From contig CM048845.1 in NCBI GenBank assembly GCA_026545225.1, positions 75,867,033 to 75,931,032 of the forward strand: a DNA stretch of 64,000 nucleotides, in the 5' to 3' direction. Position 1 is the first letter of the stretch; the number at the start of each line of letters is the position of its first letter. A program made the translations under genes and the position numbers. The DNA comes from Cornus controversa (lineage: Eukaryota; Streptophyta; Magnoliopsida; Cornales; Cornaceae). The notes below the pieces were generated by a model, which worked only from the letters and a program-made list of their open reading frames with translations, did no database searches and had not been told where the DNA came from. Below, piece after piece: positions 9,613 through 21,400 of the stretch.

Positions 9613-11872
9613 TTGGGGCACCTCGATCACCATGCAAGTTCACCTTGAAATATATTAATAAGAAGTTACATTTCTTTTTTAGAACTTGGGGAGCATGGCC
9701 TAGCAAAATTCTAATTTGGAAAAACTCATTTTTAAATGTATTTGGGGTTCACAAATAGTATACTTTTGGCTATAAAATTTTTGGAGAGACACCAAATAGT
9801 AGTCCCCAAAAATAGCTTATGCAATAGTGAGATAGTGGAGTATAATCAAAAAGTAGTCCAATTTTGGGATATGACAAGGATTTGAATTTGCATGAAGTTA
9901 CTTCCAAATTTAGGATTATCAAATGACATAAAATGATCATTATTATGGGAATAAATATGAATTACCTCTTCAAAAGGACCAACAAGTGAGACTGCAAATG
10001 AATCGAACTGAGTTTGATTTTGTTTGGACTCAGAGTCATTCGTTTGTGAGCTCAACTTAGGCTTGACTCAGAATCGTGACAAGCTCAAAAAGCTGAGCTC
10101 AAGTTCGACTCATTTAACTAGAAAATTCATTCGAGCTTGATATGAACTCGTGTTAAAGATCATTTTAGCTTGTTCAAGAATTTCTACAAGCTTACACGAA
10201 CCTATACAAGCCTATGTTTATGAAGGTGTTTACAAGCCTTATACGAGTCTATATTCACGAACATATACAAGTTTATACGAGTTTATGTTCACAAATATAC
10301 ACAAGCCGAACTCAATATTATTCAGAATCGGTTCATTTACTAAACAAGCCTAGAAATTGAACTTTACCTCAATTTGTATATTTAACAAACGAGCTCAAGC
10401 TGAATTCATTTGCAACCCTACTAGCAAGAAAAGTTATAATTTTGACTTCTTCAAGCTTCAAAGGGGGTTAATTCACAGTTGCTTAACAAACGAGTCCAAA
10501 TTAAACCTTAAACGGATTTATCCTGAATTATTGTATCAACAAGAAGGTTATAATTTTGACTTCTCCAAACTTCAAATGGGGTTGATCCACAAGTGCTTGA
10601 ATCCTTATTTTTAGTGTTGGACATCATTCATACTTATGTCTAAAACAAGTGAATATGCTCGGAATTCCAAACTTCATTATTTCAATAATGAGAGAACAAT
10701 GAGATTGGCTGGCATTGTGGAAAGATATCAAAATTCAAAAGGAGAATTAAATGGAAGCTTTTAGACATGTAGCATTATACTTGAAAAGAGAAATGATTAG
10801 AAATCTGAAAAAAGCCAAACCAATGGGAGCCAAAGTGCCAAACGCTCCCCATCAGGATGATGGCTGAAGTGGGGACTTGGGTCCTCACTCATAGTTGGAC
10901 AATTAAATACTCTCCCCATTTCAATTGTTAAAATTTGATAATACCCTAATTAAATAAAGTTTTCTTTGAATTTTGAAATTTTGATTCCCATATATCTTTG
11001 TGCCAATGGTCCTGCCCATTTGTTTACTAAGTGAGTTTTAAAATGTACCAGTTTATAAAAAATTACATTAACCAACCATCAATCTACATAATTTCTTTAT
11101 TTATTTATTTTTGAAATTTTATTTAGAAATAAAATTTTATTACAGATTTTACTTATTATAATTTATAAACAAGATTGATGTTGTTCAAATAAAAATTTTA
11201 AAATAGATCATAGGAATAAAGAGTAGATACACCATCACTAACCAAAACGTTAGAAAAAGATTAAGAGTGCTACATATTGATGATAAATAAGAGAAATTAG
11301 GTTGAGAAGGTTTAAATGTATACAACTTGTAGCATTATAAAATGCACCAATAAAATAAACATTAGTTAAAATAGAAAATATGAAGCAAAGAGACAGATGA
11401 AACTTATATGGTGTTGAACGAGTAGCATTGCTAATTTTAATTGACTTGGGAAAAAAATATTGATTGACTAAAAAAATATAAAGAATCTTATTATTTTTTT
11501 AATCTCTCTATTTTAATTAAAAAACTTGTTTATATAATTTAATAATTAATTAAATAAAATTGGAACCGACAAACAAACGTTGGATTAGAAAGGGAAATGG
11601 GCCTATGGGCTGCTCGTGTTTCTTTATCTAATACATATTATATATATATGTATGTATGTTTATATATATATATATATGTGTATACTTGTGAACTCTGTCT
11701 ATGAATACTTGTGAACTCTGTCTTATTTCTCGATTTCAATCGCTTAATTCATCAATTCAAGGAATACATTAAATATTTGATTTATATATATATTAACAAG
11801 TGAGATATTGTGTAAGGTTTGATTGTTTTCAATAGTTTGAGATTGAATTGAAGAGTACCGAGAAATCTAGGA
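9613..11872. other. Intergenic DNA upstream of the LOG gene
   Basis: Repeated short phrases related to CGAGCTCAAGTTCGACTC occur at 10020-10400, with echoes of ACGAACxTATACAAG at 10195-10300. They look like a degraded dispersed repeat and not a gene. A direct repeat lies at 10425-10597. Near 11640-11680 is a TA-rich block, and just before the LOG start there is a 24-bp direct duplication of ATACTTGTGAACTCTGTCT (about 11682-11725). Confidence 0.45.
10425..10597. repeat. Direct repeat, period about 112 bp
   Basis: The phrase GTTATAATTTTGACTTCT followed by CAA(G/A)CTTCAAA(G/T)GGGG(T)T and a GTGCTT-like end occurs at about 10432 and again at about 10547. Divergence is roughly one base in eight. 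The intervening DNA carries ACAAACGAG motifs of the surrounding dispersed repeat. Confidence 0.7.
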
Positions 11873-14372
11873 ATGGAAGACAATACAAGTAACAAATTCA
11901 AGAGGGTCTGTGTGTTCTGCGGAAGCAATCCTGGACACAGAAAAGTCTTCAGCGATGCTGCTATTGATTTGGGAAACGAACTGGTTGGTTTTTGTTCCAA
12001 TAAACCATCTTTGATTGATTCCTTCTTTTGTTTCAGAAAACTGTTTTTGTTTATGGCCACAAAACATATAGTTTTAGTGGACTTTGGGAACTGGGTGTGT
12101 GATGTATTGGACTGGGACTCTACTCTTTGATGATTGGACTGATGGGTTTTTGGTCTGTGCTGTCAATACATGAACTCTTCTGTGTTGATATGTTATTGTT
12201 TTGATTGTATTGAACTGTTTTCAGTTATTTGACAGTGTTCATGTTCTTAGGTTTTGGTTTTTGGTTTGAGAACATGACTTTTTAAGGATTATATTTTGAA
12301 TTGTGAATAGGTGGTTGCTTCAGTTAGATAATGGAATTGCTTTTCTCTCTGCTTATTTTGATTATTTTTTATAAATCTTTTGTGGGTTTTGTTGTTTGAT
12401 TTTATGGATGTACAATACAGGTGAAGAGGAAGATGGACTTGGTGTATGGTGGGGGAAGTATTGGGTTGATGGGTTCGATTTCGCAGAGAGTCTATGATGG
12501 AGGTTGCCATGTTCTTGGGTAACTGAGAGATATGCCCTGGACCATTTTTTTTTCCTTCTTTTTTTTGATATTTCATTAAGATAATCCTGTTCATTAGTGT
12601 AACCTAGGCTTTTCTTGATCAAAATGTTACTTTACTGAATTTTAGATTGCTTTTCACATGCAGGGTTATTCCCAAAGCTCTTATGCCTCTAGAGGTATAC
12701 TGCTTTTAAGTTTTAAACTGTATAACAATTTTTTTCATTATTCATATGTATAAAGAAAGAACACTTACATATATATAATAAATTAAGATAAATGTTCTTA
12801 AATTCATCAATAATTTTAGGACTGATAAACTGGTAAGTGAAGCTGCTCATGTTTGAGGTAATCTGATTCCTACACCTGCTCTTGAATTGCCTCGGCTTGT
12901 TATTTCTTCTGCTTATTCTTTATAAGAGTTCTTTTATTATATTTGAACGAGCTTATATTTTTATAGTACAGTGGCACAGTTAATTAGGTTCTCTTGGTCT
13001 GTTTTGCATCTTAATTCTATTTTTATTACATGGGATGATTCGGAGAAAAAGATTGCTGGGTGGTTAATAATGTTGGTTTTACTTCTCTGTGAAAAAGGAG
13101 TACTTTGATCTTGTGGGTCGTTGGAAAAACAGAACCAATTGAACATTAATAAGTCGTTAACACGGGAACTTCTACAGATATCAGGTGAAACTATTGGAGA
13201 AATAAGAATTGTTTCAGACATGCATGAGCGAAAAGCTGAAATGGCTAGAGAGGCTGATGCTTTTATTGCTCTTCCTGGTATTATTGATATTCATGTTCCT
13301 TCAAGACAGAAATATGCAATTCTTCTATATACAGTAGTATATTTGACTTTTGAATTATTTTAGGAGGATATGGAACCATGGAAGAGCTACTGGAGATGAT
13401 AACATGGTCACAACTCGGAATTCATAAAAAACCGGTGACTAAATCAATCTTTGTTCTGCAAGATCTAAGCTGAGGTGAGATTCTGATATAACTAGGTAAT
13501 TTGTGTACAGGTTGGTCTGCTAAATGTTGATGGGTACTACAACTTTTTGCTCGCATTATTCGACAATGGTGTTAAAGAAGGTTTCATAAAGCCATGTGCT
13601 CGCAACATAATTCTCTCTGCTCCAACTGTCAAGGAGCTTTTAATGAAGATGGAGGTATAGACCCAACCTAACCGTATTATTGTTATTGTCATTATTATTT
13701 TTTTACTTTAGTTTAGTTTTTTCTGAGAAAATATGACAGATTTCAGAAGGGCACTAGAAAAATGAGTTTTTATTGTAAACAGCAATGTCTACTTTCATCC
13801 ATGTACGTTTCTCCCCCGGACCAAAATGGTGGAGATAACTTCCCCTGATTTTTGGAATAAATTTTCCATTTAATTGTAGGATACCCTGAAGATATTATCA
13901 AGGAAAAATGTCTAATTACTAGTCAAATGGATTTATCCAGCTTGTTTAATGAAGCTACCAATTTGTATACAGATATTCAAATGAAAAGCTGATAGACATT
14001 GGAATCTTTTCTGTGTCTGGTGCTGCAGCTGCCTACCTTTTATTGTTTCAAAAGTACAAATAATTGATTAGGGCATGTTTTTATTATGCCCTTTTTATTT
14101 TACTAAATACTTCTTTGTAAACTGGTATCAAATCAACACCTTCTGGCATAGGAAGATTACCATTTGACGGATCATAACGGATTTCTTTTTACAAATTTAC
14201 TGCTGGATAAATGATATTCATGGAAACAAAGAGAGTCTTCTTTTTTTCCAAATCTAATCCTGTTTTTTTAACTTTGCAGCAATATACTCCTTCACATGAC
14301 CATGTTGCTCCTCATGAAAGCTGGCATATGGAGCAACTTAGTAATTATCCAAGAGGACAGAATTCACAATAA
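11873..14372 (+). CDS. LOG8: Cytokinin riboside 5'-monophosphate phosphoribohydrolase (LOG8-like)
   Basis: LOG enzymes release active cytokinin bases directly from cytokinin nucleotides by removing ribose 5'-phosphate; they are cytosolic/nuclear. I assembled seven exons: 11873-11983, 12421-12518, 12664-12694, 13178-13277, 13364-13434, 13511-13654 and 14280-14372. All introns are GT-AG and the phases join without a stop to give 215 aa, the usual LOG length. Visible signatures are VCVFCGS near the N-terminus (about 12-18), [11 protein letters not shown] (45-55), [10 protein letters not shown] with the family's catalytic Arg at 98, and PGGYGTMEE (113-121) ending in the catalytic Glu 121. The N-terminus MEDN...[15 protein letters not shown] and the C-terminal [14 protein letters not shown] favour the LOG8 branch over LOG1/3/5/7; this is from memory of the family. 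The start is the first ATG, at the expected distance from the CVFCGS motif. The first donor (GTTGGT) is unusual but still GT. Nothing suggests it is broken. Confidence 0.93.
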
Positions 14373-15594
14373 ATTTCTTGTTTGTGGTAGGTCTCCATCA
14401 ATTGATTCCTGATGTGATTAATCGTCATTGTTTGAGTTGTGTATGAGAATCTGCTCAAATGGGGCCCCGCATATTGTGCATTACTGTTTATTTTTTCTCA
14501 TTCTTTGTGGTTTTGAGTTTTTAGTAGAATCATCCTTGAATTTTAGACAAAAGTCTTTGGATTCTAAAGGGATGGTCAGTTAATTCACTGTTCTGGGCTG
14601 TTGCCACTAAGATACTCTGACATGCAAAGAACTGATTAAACAGTTGTATTACTGAATATTCTTGTCCAATGTAGGATGTTTCTCAGTACAATAGCTTAAT
14701 TACTTTAATTGATACAAAAAATCAGAATTAAGGTGTATTGAAGTTACTGGATCAAAGGCAACACAAGATGACTCCATTGTGAAACTCATGGATGGTCCTA
14801 AACAAAATTGAATAATTTTTCTTAATGGTGTTGTAAATTGTTATAATAAACATTTTCTTTTGTAATAAAATCCTGCCTGCTTACCAAAAAAATAAGTATA
14901 ATATTCTCAGGATCTTTTCATAGCATACAGATTCAGTAACTTCAAGTTTTTTGGCTATTGAAGTCAACTCTAGAAGTTAGTATCACCGATAACCTGCCTT
15001 TTGAGAGTTACAGAATTCAAACATAATGTCCTATTGGGGTCAGTCTATTTCAGATTTGCTTTTGAATGTATGGATGCAACTTGAAGAAAGATTCTTAGTA
15101 AAACTTTGACATTAGATGTTCATGCTAACCTCTAGAATCTAGATCATGTTCCAAATTGGTTACATCAAGCAATTCTGCTCAAAACAATTCCTAAAATTAA
15201 CATATACCAACTTTTGGGACGCTTAGAGATAGTCATATATTTGGATGTTGAAATAAGTAATACTGATATAGACCATATGGTAGATGGGTGAGTGGAGAAC
15301 TACTTGAGTTTGTTGTTGTGAAGTCATAGACTTATGTTACTTCTACAAGAGCCCCAACAGATGAATGACTTGAGAGTTCCTTCTGGTTTTTGGTTGAACT
15401 TCTAGGATGAACATTTATACCATCTTTTTACTTTTACTTCATTTTTTTTTTTTTTCAGTTTCTCATCATACATATAGCTCAACAACTTTAACTTTTTTTT
15501 TTTTTTGTTTAAATTCATGAGTAAAAGCTATCATTTTTACTTGTAGAAGTTTTAGCAGACCGGTTTTGAATGTATTTCAAGTTTTCCTTCAGCA

Positions 15595-15715
15595 AGTGAG
15601 ATGACACGTGTGTACACTTTCACCCTATTGCAACTCGAACCCCTAATCTCTTGTTTTGGAGGTGGAAGGAGATACCACAAGATACCATCAAGCTAATGCT
15701 GCATTGTGAGACACT
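15595..15715 (-). mobile_element. tRNA-derived SINE-like remnant
   Basis: Read on the minus strand it has an A-box-like TAGCTTGATGG, then GGTATCTCCTTCCA, then AGATTAGGGGTTCGAGTTGC, which fits a Pol III B box (GGTTCGA core). The spacing between the boxes is close to that of a tRNA gene. There is no cloverleaf, so it is not a working tRNA. No clear tail or target duplication was found. Confidence 0.4.
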
Positions 15716-17290
15716 ATCCCAAATTAACACTATAATTTCACAGTTTCAACTTGATAGCAGAATTTCTTTTATTACCCAGAATTCCTTAACCAAGAACCAT
15801 ACCTAAATTAGGTTATTGGGAATCAATTCACTGTGCCATTAAAGGTCCATGAAGGCACACCATCAGTCTTTCTACTAATGGCACAGACAAGGCCAGTGCT
15901 TGGTTATTATTCATGCTTGCAACCAGGGGTGGCAGCATAGCAGCCCCCTGGGAACCCATTTGTCCCAAATTTGAGGAGCCCAGCTGATCTGGAAAAATTA
16001 GTCACTTTGTGATGCTCTCTTTAGATGTCCTAGGCCTACTTATCTGTGCATAGCATGTCATCTGCAATTCACATGGTGTCTCTCTAGGGATCACCTGCTT
16101 GGGGGGACCAAATGCCTTGGGCAATAGCTTCTCTCCTTTGTCTGGTTTGGATCACAGTATGCTACATCCTAGTATCATGACATGGCTCACCATGATTGGT
16201 CAAATGGAAAATTATGATATTTTGAAGATTGGGTTTTGGATTGTTTTATTGTGCTATCAATGTAGCTCCTATTTGAACCTTTTGCTATTGTTATTTCATG
16301 AATAATGAGTACAGGTAGACATAGCCTGTTGATTCCATTCATAGGGGGTCCCTTTTATCTCCTTCCTGGACCCCAAAAGTAGTCACTGCAGCAATTTAAA
16401 AGCCCGCAACTGTTTGGAACTGCTGAATTGATGTTAGCCTCTCCATGAGGGGCAGGGGTCCCTCCTTTGTAACTTCTTTTTAATTCACAAAGTCCACAAT
16501 CAACTCTTTTATATCTTTAAACGTCCTCTTCGTTATCAACATTTTGTTTGGTAGGGCCCATCTACTGTGCATTCTTAAATATTTTATCTGACTGTAGTTC
16601 AAAAATAATATCTTGTACAAATCTGTCCTTCAAAACATATGGTTTAGGCGGAGCCAGTAGTGGCCTTTTTTGACCCAATTGGTATAAAGTATAAACCATA
16701 AAGAGAATACTAAATCTATCGTGACAACACTTTCACTAAGCTCTTGATATGACAAACCAACTCAGAGGGCACAAACTCTTTTTAAAGAGAGACTAGCTTT
16801 ACTCCTCCCTGATGACAGGCATGGGTGGTATGTACATTTTTTTTTTTCCTTTTTCTCTTTCCAAAACAATTGTGCCAACTCGGAATGTACAGTAAGAACA
16901 AACAGGGTGACCCTGTCTGCGGCAGATGATTATATAAGCCTACCTTAGATTGATATTTGCATTTCAAGATAAAGAAAGGAAAATTAGAAGGCTTTCCAAA
17001 GTTGGAAGGCTCCCACACCCGTCCCACAACGTGAGTGGGAGTGGGGGCCTCACCCCCACTCACATTATGGGTGTCGGAATCTTTTGAAAGTCTTAAGATA
17101 TATAATGACTCAAATAGAAGTAATAAATTAGACATGACAACACAACACGAATACGATACAAGTTAAGCGAGTTTGAATTTGAGATACACATTTAATAAAC
17201 GAGTCAATACAAACACAACAAGCAAAAATTGTATTAGATTTGGATCCCGCAACACGATTACGACATAAATTATTCATTTATTCTAGTTTT

Positions 17291-17440
17291 ATTCAAACTT
17301 ATATATACATAGTTATATATATTGCATTTGTTTGTTTACAGGACTGCAAGGATGGTTTTTTTCAAACTTATATATACATATTTATATATATTGCAATTGT
17401 TTGTAATCTATTTGTTTGTTTACAGGACTGTAAGGATAAG
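17291..17440. repeat. Tandem duplication, period about 69 bp
   Basis: Units begin TTCAAACTTATATATACATA near 17292 and 17361. Both include TTATATATATTGCA(T/A)TTGTTTG and TTTGTTTACAGGACTG. The second unit has a small extra insert (AATCTATTTG). Confidence 0.8.
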
Positions 17441-18469
17441 ATTACTATGGTGTATACTCAGTTATTGAATCACTTCAGTATATTTTTGGAGTTTATATAT
17501 AGATACAAAATTTATGATAGAGTTTGATTTTAAAGTTTATGTATAGATATGTACTTTATTTTTTATATGATATTTAAAGAGATTTTTAAGAGATAAAAAA
17601 ACTCATATCATATAAGTTAAAACGGATTAAAAATATTATTAAACGAATTGTGTCATTATAGAACATGTTTATTAAACAAATTACACGAATCGACACGTGT
17701 AACACGTTTAATAAACGTGTTAAATTAGTGTTGAGGATCTCTAACGTAATTAGACGATTAACACATTACGGTACAACAGTAAAGCTTGAACTTAAAGCAT
17801 TATGACCAAGTGTCCGGCCTGAAAACAGTAACTTTGTTTAAAGATAATGTCAACAGTAAAATATCCTTTTTTGGCTTATGAGAACCGATATTGGGTATTG
17901 CTTTCATCTACAAAAGCATTGACAGACTCAATAATGCTTGATAAAATTATAAATCAGCAGCAGCACACCATTTCGAATTCTAAATGCAGTTTGCTGAAAA
18001 GCGTTGAGATGAAATGCAACACAAAATGAAAGAAGAGTCAACAACTTTTCGAGATACCCTTAGCAATCTGCTAATAGTGTCAATGGTTTCCATTAAGGCA
18101 AGAAAAATTCGTTGTAATTAGCTCTCTCAGATGACACATTAGAGAACAGTATGCTTCTTTTAAGCTACTTCCAAACAAACCCAACCTCGTTAACCACCTT
18201 TATACAAACAGGATTCACATTATATTCATGTAATAGATTCTGGAAAAAAGTTAATTGAATGAAGATATCAAAATATTATATAAAAATGTCTTGTGTAATG
18301 AACAATCTTAACAACTGCATATGCCCTCCAATAACCCTGACAGCAGATGACTACTCTTTACTCCAGCCTCAACAAGACCAACCAGCTGCTAATGTTTGTT
18401 ATATGCAAGCATGCTTTCAAGCACCTTATGAGCAGAAGTATGTGCAGCACTTCCGTTCCTATTTGCACT

Positions 18470-21400
18470 TCATGCCTTTGCTTTAGAGGGAGATGATATC
18501 AAATGATGCAATGTTGTTGCCTGGATAACAGCACTTGGGCTCGAATCCCTGGCACGGATAGATCCAGATCGCTTGAGGCTGATATTCCTCTCAATACCAC
18601 TTTGCACAAAGCGACGCAATGGCCTTGGGAGGTATGACACCAGCCGTGTTGAACTAACCAGTAGAACCACGCCTGTAATAATGAATAGCCTGCAATTGGA
18701 GATTTCGAAGTGAATAACAATCTTACATGCCAAAATCTTGAATTTGTGCTATCAAACCCCTTTGAAATCTTTGTAGATATGATTGAGCAAGAGGAAGATA
18801 AGAACCCAACAATCAACAGGTCCTATGAGATAAATCTAAATGCAAGCATGGGAAGGAAATAGTATCATCAGTTATTTAGACCATTTACTTTCCCTGTTAA
18901 TTTAAACTGGAAAACAAAGATTATTTGAAAATGCGACAGACTGGTGTCTCAAAATCACACAATCTGGAAATGTCTACTCATGCTTGTTTTCAGCATATAA
19001 ACTCTTTGTTGTTTGGGTGAGGCGGGGGATTATATGTACAGTTGTCAAGTGTCATGCCACACAGATTAAGAACCCATGCTTCAATCCTGAGGCTTAGGTT
19101 CAACAAGTCATCTTGTAAAAGCAATTAGTGAAAAATTTTAAAGTGCATTTAAGCCTTACCATCCCAGCAAAAGTGAAAGTCGAGCTACTGGGGCTGAAGG
19201 CAATCTTTCACCCAGAGCAAGCATACCAGCAGCTACACCAGTAATAATTGATGCCACAGCAGCACATGTGGATACTACAATTGCTCTTCCGTGCTTCAAG
19301 CCCCGTGTCTGTTTGAAAGCAATAACATGTGCTATTAAATTAATTTCCCCAAGTAATTCTAATAAGAGTAGTTATAATGATTGCCACAATCGAAAAGGCT
19401 CGGTAGAAGCAATTTCTTGTAAACAACAGCATAGAAATGGACAGCGGAAAAAATATACACTTTGATAGTCTGACATGCATGCATGGTGGTTAGTAATATG
19501 GTGTAAAGGCAAAAAAGTATGGCCTAGATTAGTGAATACTGGTACATCAAAATAACTGGGATATAACTGTAGAACATGAGTGTTTAGTGTACCTGGTAAA
19601 CAAATCCTGAGCCACTACAGCATATACTAATTGAAATGCATATAGGAACCAGGAACTTGGAGAATCCTTGCTCCAAGAATAGAAATCCCATCTTTGATAT
19701 TACAGATGCAATTCTGCAATTAGTTTTCTGTCAGCACTTATTACCAGGAAAAAATGCAAACTAAATCCTAAGAAACAACAGACAGATAAGAACACATTGT
19801 ACACCTGATAAATTTAACAGCAACTGCAGCTGCTTTTTTTTACATTCACTCAAGAATCAATCTTTGCTTCCATACATGTTCAATTCCATCTAAGGAGAAC
19901 GCAACCTCGGGGGTATATAAAAAAAGGAGGGAGGAGAGGGAAATTGTTTTTAGTCAACCCATGTTTGCATTCTGTAAGTGTTCCCTGCCATTTCCTGTAA
20001 GGGAGCTATTTGTAACTTATAGATAGATCACGGGAGTTATTTGGCATGAAATCTAGTTCAGGGGATTAGATACAAAAGTCAAATAGTACGTGTTTTTTTT
20101 TCTTCTTCTTCAATGTACCCTATAAAAAATTATATCAATCAAACTCCCCCAAATGCCAATGTCTTGTTGTTACCGAATCATGTTATGTAAATGTCCAACC
20201 CCATCCTTTATTCGGGTAAAAGAGCTTTCTATAGAACATTTAGGTGAGGAATTCAGTAAGAGATTTTATTTTTCCTAGTTTTAAGATCCTCTGTAAATGA
20301 GTATTATTAAATTCCCCCGAGCATTCCAATGATTTTGGGTCCCAATATACAAAATCCTCTCAAAATAGGTGTTAATTTTAAAAAACTAAGAGCATATGGA
20401 TTATTGAGCTCTCCCAATGTATCAAAAAGCATCTCTCTCTCTCTCTCTCTCCTTCCTGTTTATTCTTAAACTTTCCACGGCCTGCCTCATGGCATTCAAG
20501 TTGAGAGAGGGAGAGAACAAGTATGGCCGTCCTCTGTTGGGATGCACTATTTAACCTAAATTGGGTCTATTTGCTGAAAATCACTAGGGAAAAGAAAAAG
20601 AATTTCATGCCCTTTCTTTCGAAGGGAGGATTAGGAAAATCCTATTGATTGCAGCTTCCTATCAAATGGTACGATCCCTCCGTCACCTCAGAATTCAATA
20701 AAAATTAAAAACACTTGTCAGACTCTAACTTCCTCAGTTTTCTTTCTCTTATTCTTCTTTGGACTTGCTAAAACATAACTGCAGTGGTTGGGGTTTCATA
20801 TGATTGCAATTTCTCATTCAAATTATTTTTTCTTTATACTAATTGAATCTCTAGTTAACTTTGATGATTTCATTTGTTTTGGTTAGACTAAGCATGGTAA
20901 ACAGAAAAAAATTATGGCTTACTTTTTAATAGAGCTACATGATAGAAATTTTGTCCAGATAGTTTCTTTCTAATCTAATATTTTAGATTATGTGCATTCA
21001 GATTCTTTCATTTCAGATACCTAAAATTATATAATTCTTAATCCAAATTCTCTAATTGTGAAGTAAGAAGAATAGGAGAAGAAACACCAGCTAGGCAGTA
21101 TTTGTAAAATGAGGAGAAGAAGCTAGTCTTGCATGCTATCTTCATAGGATTTATCTTCTACACATGCATCCCAATCCCAATCTAAGTAGCACGGATAGTT
21201 CTACAAGAGGAACATATCAGTATTGTGTTTGTATTTGATACTAACACTCCTCGAACACTTGCGTAACATGTCTGATACTTCCTAAACGCGTCCATAAATT
21301 GAAAATAATTGTTGTTTTTTACTTTGAACACGTACCCGATACTTGTCAAATACGTCGGGCACATATCCAATTCTTTTCAGATACTTTGAGACACATGTTT

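Larger units (their letters stand above)
14373..18469. other. Intergenic DNA between LOG and NIPA9-like genes
   Basis: About 4 kb with no gene I can support. The first few hundred bases should include the LOG 3' UTR, and the last few hundred the NIPA9-like 3' UTR. It contains a tRNA-derived SINE-like remnant (15595-15715), a tandem repeat (17291-17440), and a dispersed repeat around 17125-17770 with phrases such as ACACGTTTAATAAACGTGTT. A short open frame at 16099-16305 shows no family similarity. Confidence 0.5.

Noticed and set aside
9286..9758. Open frames encoding polyproline or polyglycine
   Set aside because: They are generated by the 25-base G run and have no similarity on either side.
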